Source: Candidatus Latescibacterota bacterium
GTDB taxonomy: Bacteria > Latescibacterota > UBA2968 > UBA8231
Assembly: GCA_022826515.1 (NCBI GenBank)
Contig: JAJDUT010000135.1
Span: 30,062-94,061, forward strand
Length of the DNA stretch: 64,000 nt
Reading direction: 5' to 3'
Position numbers and translations under genes: made by a program. Shown in pieces: positions 60,839 to 64,000 of the stretch (its first letter is position 1; each line of letters starts with the position of its first letter). The notes below the pieces were generated by a model, which did no database searches, had not been told where the DNA came from, and worked only from the letters and a program-made list of their open reading frames with translations.

Positions 60839-61681
60839 GTGGATACTTTAATGACGATGGCTCAGACCCTAGTCTATCTCTTAGAGGCTTTTGTCCTGCT
60901 CTTTGTCGCCAAGCAGGTCTATGCCCGGGTTTTTCGCCGAGTCGATCTTAAAAATGAACTCTACGGCCGCAACAACCACGCGATGGCCGTTGCGGTGGGC
61001 GGTTATTTCTTTGGGATTTGCCTAGCGCTGGGGGGGGCGTTGAGCGGCCCTTCGCTGGGCTGGCAAGCCGACTTGATTGGCATTGCCCAGTACGGCCTCT
61101 TGGCAATTGTCTTGATGCTCGTCGCCGGCGTACTCTGCGAGCGAGTGCTCTTGCCCCACTTCGACAATCGCAAGGAGATCGTCGAGGATCAGAATGTGGG
61201 GACGGCCTTTGTCGAGGCGGGGATGCACATTGCCAATGGCTTGATTGTCTTGGCTATCGTGCAGGGCGAAGGACCGCTGTGGAGTGGCGTGGCCTTCTGG
61301 CTCTTGGCCCAAGTGGTGCTGGTGGTAGCCGGGCTGCTCTACGAATGGATTACCCCGCATTCGGTGCATAAGGAGTTGGAACGCGATAATGCCGCAGTTG
61401 GCTTGGCGTTCGGCGGCGTACTGGTGGGCATGGGCAATATCGTCAGCATCGCCGCGGCTGGCAACTACGTAGGGTGGCTCGAAAGCCTCAAAATTTTTGG
61501 CATGGACGTGGTTTTTGGTTTTGTCGCGCTTTACGCTATCCACAAGTTGACCGATATGCTCTTGGCACCCGGCGTGCGCTTGGGGGCCGAACAGGTCGAG
61601 GAGCAGCCGAATGTGGGGGCTGGGCTAATAGAAGCCTTCGGCTACGTGGGTGGATCGATCCTAATCGTCTGGATCTTCTAA
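60839..61681 (+). CDS. Tandem DUF350 membrane protein (YjfL-like)
   Basis: A 280-residue protein with eight membrane helices arranged as two DUF350 units: the first covers about 1-140 (NNHAMAVAVGGYFFGICLALGG), the second about 145-280 (RDNAAVGLAFGGVLVGMGNI), with the linking phrase LPHFDNRKEIVEDQNVGTAF. E. coli YjfL is a single unit beside PspA-like YjfJ. The start is a GTG after GGGGGAACGCA. The stop overlaps the end of the convergent flippase-like gene by 21 bases. Confidence 0.88.
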   Translation: MDTLMTMAQTLVYLLEAFVLLFVAKQVYARVFRRVDLKNELYGRNNHAMAVAVGGYFFGICLALGGALSGPSLGWQADLIGIAQYGLLAIVLMLVAGVLCERVLLPHFDNRKEIVEDQNVGTAFVEAGMHIANGLIVLAIVQGEGPLWSGVAFWLLAQVVLVVAGLLYEWITPHSVHKELERDNAAVGLAFGGVLVGMGNIVSIAAAGNYVGWLESLKIFGMDVVFGFVALYAIHKLTDMLLAPGVRLGAEQVEEQPNVGAGLIEAFGYVGGSILIVWIF

Positions 61682-62695
61682 ACTGCTTCGTCGGCTCCGA
61701 TGCCACTGCCACAGCAGGGTTGGGCCGCCGAGGAAGACGTAGGTCAGGTTCGCTAAAGCATGGGTCAACGTAGCGCAGCCCAAGGCAGTGGCGAGAGGCA
61801 CTGAGTAGAGGCGGTGCATGGCTTCGCCGAAGAGGAGGTGATATGAACCGATCCCTCCAGGCGTTGGAATGATCACTCCGATAGACGATATGGCCATGAC
61901 TACTAGCGCCGCTGCCGCGTCGAGATCATATATTTGGTCCAAGCCCATGCCGACAAAAGCCGCGTAGATAATAAATACGTAGGCCGCATTGAGTAGGACC
62001 GAACTAACTATAATTTCAAAGTATGCCGTCGGTTGTTGCCGCAGAGCGGAGAGTCCGCCGATGAAGGTCTCGATGATTTTGAGGATCAGCTCGCCGCGTC
62101 CCCAAACGCGCCGCGCAAGCAGCGGGCGAATTCCAGCCAAAATTTTTTCCCGATAAACCGATACCAAGACCAAGGCGCTCAGTGCGACTAAGCAGCCGGC
62201 TAGGGCCAGTAGGCCAATGGTGTCCCGATCTGTACCGACCAACGTCCAAAGCGCGGGTAAGGCGATATCGATATAGACGATGAGCCAGAACAAGACGATG
62301 AGCCAAAACAGGTCGAGAATGCGTTCCACCACGATCGTGGCCATCAAGGCGCTGATGCTCGTCCGAGTGGTCCACTTGAGGCTGACGCATCGCAATACCT
62401 CGCCCGAGCGCGGTACGGCCACATTGGCCGCATAGCATATAGCTAGGGCGAGCGACGCGTTGAGGTTGCTCACTTGCGGCGCGAAGGGTCGCATGAGGAC
62501 CTGCCAGCGCCAAGCTCGCAATACCAAGGTCCCCAGCGTTGCGACGCACATGACAGCGGCCCAAACCGGCGAAAGGCCGGTCATCGCGTCCCAGAGCTCC
62601 CCGCGGTTTATCCCCTCAAAAGCCCAATAGATAAAAAGCCCCATCAGGCCTAAGCTCAGGCCGTACTGGAGGGCTTGTTTTAGTATCTTGCGCAT
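61661..62695 (-). CDS. LPG-synthase-TM/AglD-like flippase-family membrane protein
   Basis: A 344-residue protein with about eight helices of the lysylphosphatidylglycerol-synthase TM (UPF0104) family: LRAWRWQVLMRP after TM2, the conserved CYAANVAVPRSGEVLRCVSL and IIPTPGGIGSYHLLFGEAM. Members lack the synthetase domain and are thought to flip lipid-linked molecules. The 3' end overlaps DUF350 convergently. A terminator of cysC lies between it and the upstream gene, so it probably has its own promoter or depends on read-through. Confidence 0.88.
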   Translation of the reverse strand: MRKILKQALQYGLSLGLMGLFIYWAFEGINRGELWDAMTGLSPVWAAVMCVATLGTLVLRAWRWQVLMRPFAPQVSNLNASLALAICYAANVAVPRSGEVLRCVSLKWTTRTSISALMATIVVERILDLFWLIVLFWLIVYIDIALPALWTLVGTDRDTIGLLALAGCLVALSALVLVSVYREKILAGIRPLLARRVWGRGELILKIIETFIGGLSALRQQPTAYFEIIVSSVLLNAAYVFIIYAAFVGMGLDQIYDLDAAAALVVMAISSIGVIIPTPGGIGSYHLLFGEAMHRLYSVPLATALGCATLTHALANLTYVFLGGPTLLWQWHRSRRSSLEDPDD

Positions 62696-62710
62696 CGCAT
62701 TGGCAAACGC

Positions 62711-62736
62711 AAAACAGGGGATCTGGCGATCCCCTG
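62711..62736 (-). terminator. Rho-independent terminator after cysC
   Basis: CAGGGGATC (62715-62723) and GATCCCCTG (62728-62736) form a perfect 9-base stem with a 4-base loop. On the minus strand it is followed by TTTT, 36 bases after the cysC stop. Confidence 0.75.
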
Positions 62737-62771
62737 CTGCATGGTGGAAGGAATAGGATGGGTGGGTTTGT

Positions 62772-63392
62772 TCAAGCCTGCGTGGGTTGAATTTTGCCCA
62801 TTTTCTCTAATAGGTCTATGACTTGCGCGGCCGCCTCCGAGGGCGTTGCGGTGTCGGTTTCGATGACCAATTCAGGCTTTTCAGGTTCTTCATAGGGGTC
62901 TGAAACACCGGTAAAATTGGGTATCTCACCGGCTCGGGCCTTTTTGTAAAGGCCCTTGGGATCGCGCTCCTCACACAACTCAATTGGGGTATTGACAAAA
63001 ATTTCGACGAAATCGCCCTCTGCCATCAGCGCCCGCACTCCGTCGCGGTCGGCTCGATAGGGGCTGACAAAGCTGGCGAGGGTTAGGAAACCCCCATCGA
63101 CAAAGAGCTTCCCGACCTCGCCGATCCGCCGGATATTTTCCGCCCGGTCGTCAGCGGAAAAGCCCAAGTTTTTGTTGAGCCCAAAGCGGATGTTGTCGCC
63201 GTCTAGCACATAGGCCAAATGACCACTAGCGGCCAAAGCGTGTTCGACAGTATAGGCAATCGTGCTTTTGCCCGAACTCGGCAAGCCCGTCAGCCAGATC
63301 AACACCCCTTGTTGGCGCAACAGGCTTTCTCGTTGTTGGCGGCTGACATGCCCCTCGTGCCGGACGATATTAGTTGCTTTAATAGCAGTCAA
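62772..63392 (-). CDS. cysC: Adenylylsulfate kinase
   Basis: A 206-residue APS kinase that phosphorylates APS to PAPS, the sulfate donor for assimilation or sulfation. The P-loop is LTGLPSSGKSTIA; other motifs are VLDGDNIRFGLNKNLGFS, DDRAENIRRIGEV, ASFVSPYRADRDGVR and the CEERDPKGLYKKARAGEIPNF-type lid. The C-terminus is LVIETDTATPSEAA. The start is a TTG after GAGGTGAACTT. It is a single gene with its own terminator; no sulfate adenylyltransferase is adjacent. Confidence 0.94.
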   Translation of the reverse strand: MTAIKATNIVRHEGHVSRQQRESLLRQQGVLIWLTGLPSSGKSTIAYTVEHALAASGHLAYVLDGDNIRFGLNKNLGFSADDRAENIRRIGEVGKLFVDGGFLTLASFVSPYRADRDGVRALMAEGDFVEIFVNTPIELCEERDPKGLYKKARAGEIPNFTGVSDPYEEPEKPELVIETDTATPSEAAAQVIDLLEKMGKIQPTQA

Positions 63393-63499
63393 AGTTCACC
63401 TCGTGAGTTTAGAGATAAGTTCCATAGAAAACTCATAATAACGACCATCCGGCCTTGATTCGTCAAGGAAGTGGCCTAGGCGCACACGGGACTATTTTG

Positions 63500-63529
63500 T
63501 TGACGGTTGATAGTCTATATATTTATAAT
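63500..63529 (+). promoter_or_regulatory. Strong sigma70-type promoter of the porV-like gene
   Basis: TTGACG (63500-63505), 18 bases, and a perfect TATAAT (63524-63529) in AT-rich DNA, about 49 bases before the ATG. With the GGAGGAGG ribosome site it suggests high expression. Confidence 0.7.
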
Positions 63530-63577
63530 ATGATAATACATTACAAGCGCATTTCACCAAGCGGAGGAGGCAAGCGT

Positions 63578-64000
63578 ATGAAAATTGCAATTAGCATCAC
63601 CTGTGCGGCCCTGCTGGCAACGGCCAGCGAGGGGGTAGTCAACATTCAGAATGTCGGTTCGGGTGCGCGCGCGCAGGGGTTGGGCAACAGCTTTGTGGCG
63701 GTGGCCGACAACGCCGATGCGGTGTTTGCCAATCCGGCTGGGTTGGGGCAAGTGACCCAGCGTCAGGTGGCCTACACCAATGTGTCGCTGTTGTATGCAG
63801 GCATTGAAGGCGACGATCTGGGGCAGCACGTGGTGTCCTATGCCCAGCCGTTGGGCGACAAGCTGGGTTTGGGTTTGGGCTACGAGCGGATCGGCTCGTC
63901 GCTGATGAGTGAAAATGGGGCGTTTGTATCGCTGTCGTATCAGGTGGAGCGTCGGCTGCAGGTGGGCTTGTCGGCCAAGTATCTGTTTTGGAGTGTGGGC
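63578..64000 (+). CDS. PorV/PorQ-like outer-membrane protein (3'-truncated by window end)
   Basis: Translating from the ATG at 63578 (GGAGGAGG 7 bases before) gives a signal peptide (MKIAISITCAALLATASEG) and the typical PorV/UPF0164 start: NIQNVGSGARAQGLGNSFVA, then VADNADAVFANPAGLGQ. Amphipathic barrel strands follow (LGDKLGLGLGYERIGSS, RRLQVGLSAKYLFW). The frame runs open to the end of the window, with 141 codons visible. PorV-like proteins are outer-membrane barrels tied to surface secretion in FCB bacteria, consistent with the FlgD-tailed exported proteins in this window. Confidence 0.85.
   Translation, partial: MKIAISITCAALLATASEGVVNIQNVGSGARAQGLGNSFVAVADNADAVFANPAGLGQVTQRQVAYTNVSLLYAGIEGDDLGQHVVSYAQPLGDKLGLGLGYERIGSSLMSENGAFVSLSYQVERRLQVGLSAKYLFWSVG

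Noticed and set aside
1..64000. tRNA or rRNA genes
   Set aside because: I looked for the T-loop GTTCGA context with paired stems and for conserved rRNA stretches and found none; the hits seen lie inside coding frames.

Overview
The window is a GC-rich (about 60%) piece of bacterial chromosome with tightly packed genes and frequent GTG and TTG starts. Several gene types point to an uncultured FCB-group lineage of the Latescibacterota/Poribacteria kind. These are secreted proteins carrying the FlgD-like beta-sandwich module (signature NYPNPFN), a TonB-receptor/DUF4249 lipoprotein pair, a PorV/PorQ-like outer-membrane protein, CotH kinase with a lamin-tail domain, DUF6785-type transporters, and LarA-like and sugar-isomerase genes. 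The placement rests on gene content only; there is no rRNA or marker tree here.

Layout. 1-7.6 kb: the 3' end of a membrane glycosyltransferase with TPRs, a degenerate UvrA paralogue, then a 2-oxoacid:ferredoxin oxidoreductase (KorA/KorB) bracketed by two CBS-pair proteins. 7.6-11.2 kb (minus): a glycoside-hydrolase-like gene, hemE and a small ORF. 11.4-15.7 kb: an HI0933-type flavoprotein, a MobA/MocA-like nucleotidyltransferase, XdhC, a nitrilase-family hydrolase and a small ankyrin protein. 15.8-21.1 kb: an Rpn-family nuclease, a methyltransferase, and a CotH-DUF4956 operon whose usual third partner, a VTC polyphosphate polymerase, survives only as a C-terminal stub. 21.1-21.9 kb: a 693-bp insertion-sequence relic with inverted ends and a 7-bp target duplication, holding a transposase tail, a DUF4136 lipoprotein fragment and two operator-like palindromes. 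21.9-32.7 kb: HDAC-like deacetylase, NUDIX, an orphan E2 acyltransferase, FtsH, RidA, two MFS transporters, glutamate dehydrogenase, and a pair encoding a glycine-rich-domain (GRDP-like) protein and a Cys-tailed protein. 32.9-42.0 kb: a 5'-truncated TonB receptor with its DUF4249 lipoprotein, a three-gene sugar-acid type operon with a good promoter, and a 1147-residue FlgD/dockerin/TolB/WD40 protein.

42.1-53.1 kb holds an M42 peptidase and then the most unusual locus: three overlapping genes for a DUF6785-type membrane protein, a 1467-residue fusion of an apparently dead M28 peptidase to an FtsX permease, and a second DUF6785-like protein with inserted PDZ domains and a zinc knuckle. Its end is partly duplicated 1.69 kb downstream, and the intervening DNA carries a frameshifted IS transposase and small genes. 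54.8-61.7 kb is a co-directional eight-gene PspA envelope-stress operon: J-domain protein, CesT/YbjN-like chaperone, PspA, Tat-exported FAD protein, membrane aminopropyltransferase, DUF4178, lipoprotein, double DUF350. The window ends with a flippase-like protein and cysC on the minus strand, and a PorV-like gene that runs off the edge.

No rRNA, tRNA or CRISPR array was seen. Functional calls come from reading motifs by eye; no database search was possible.
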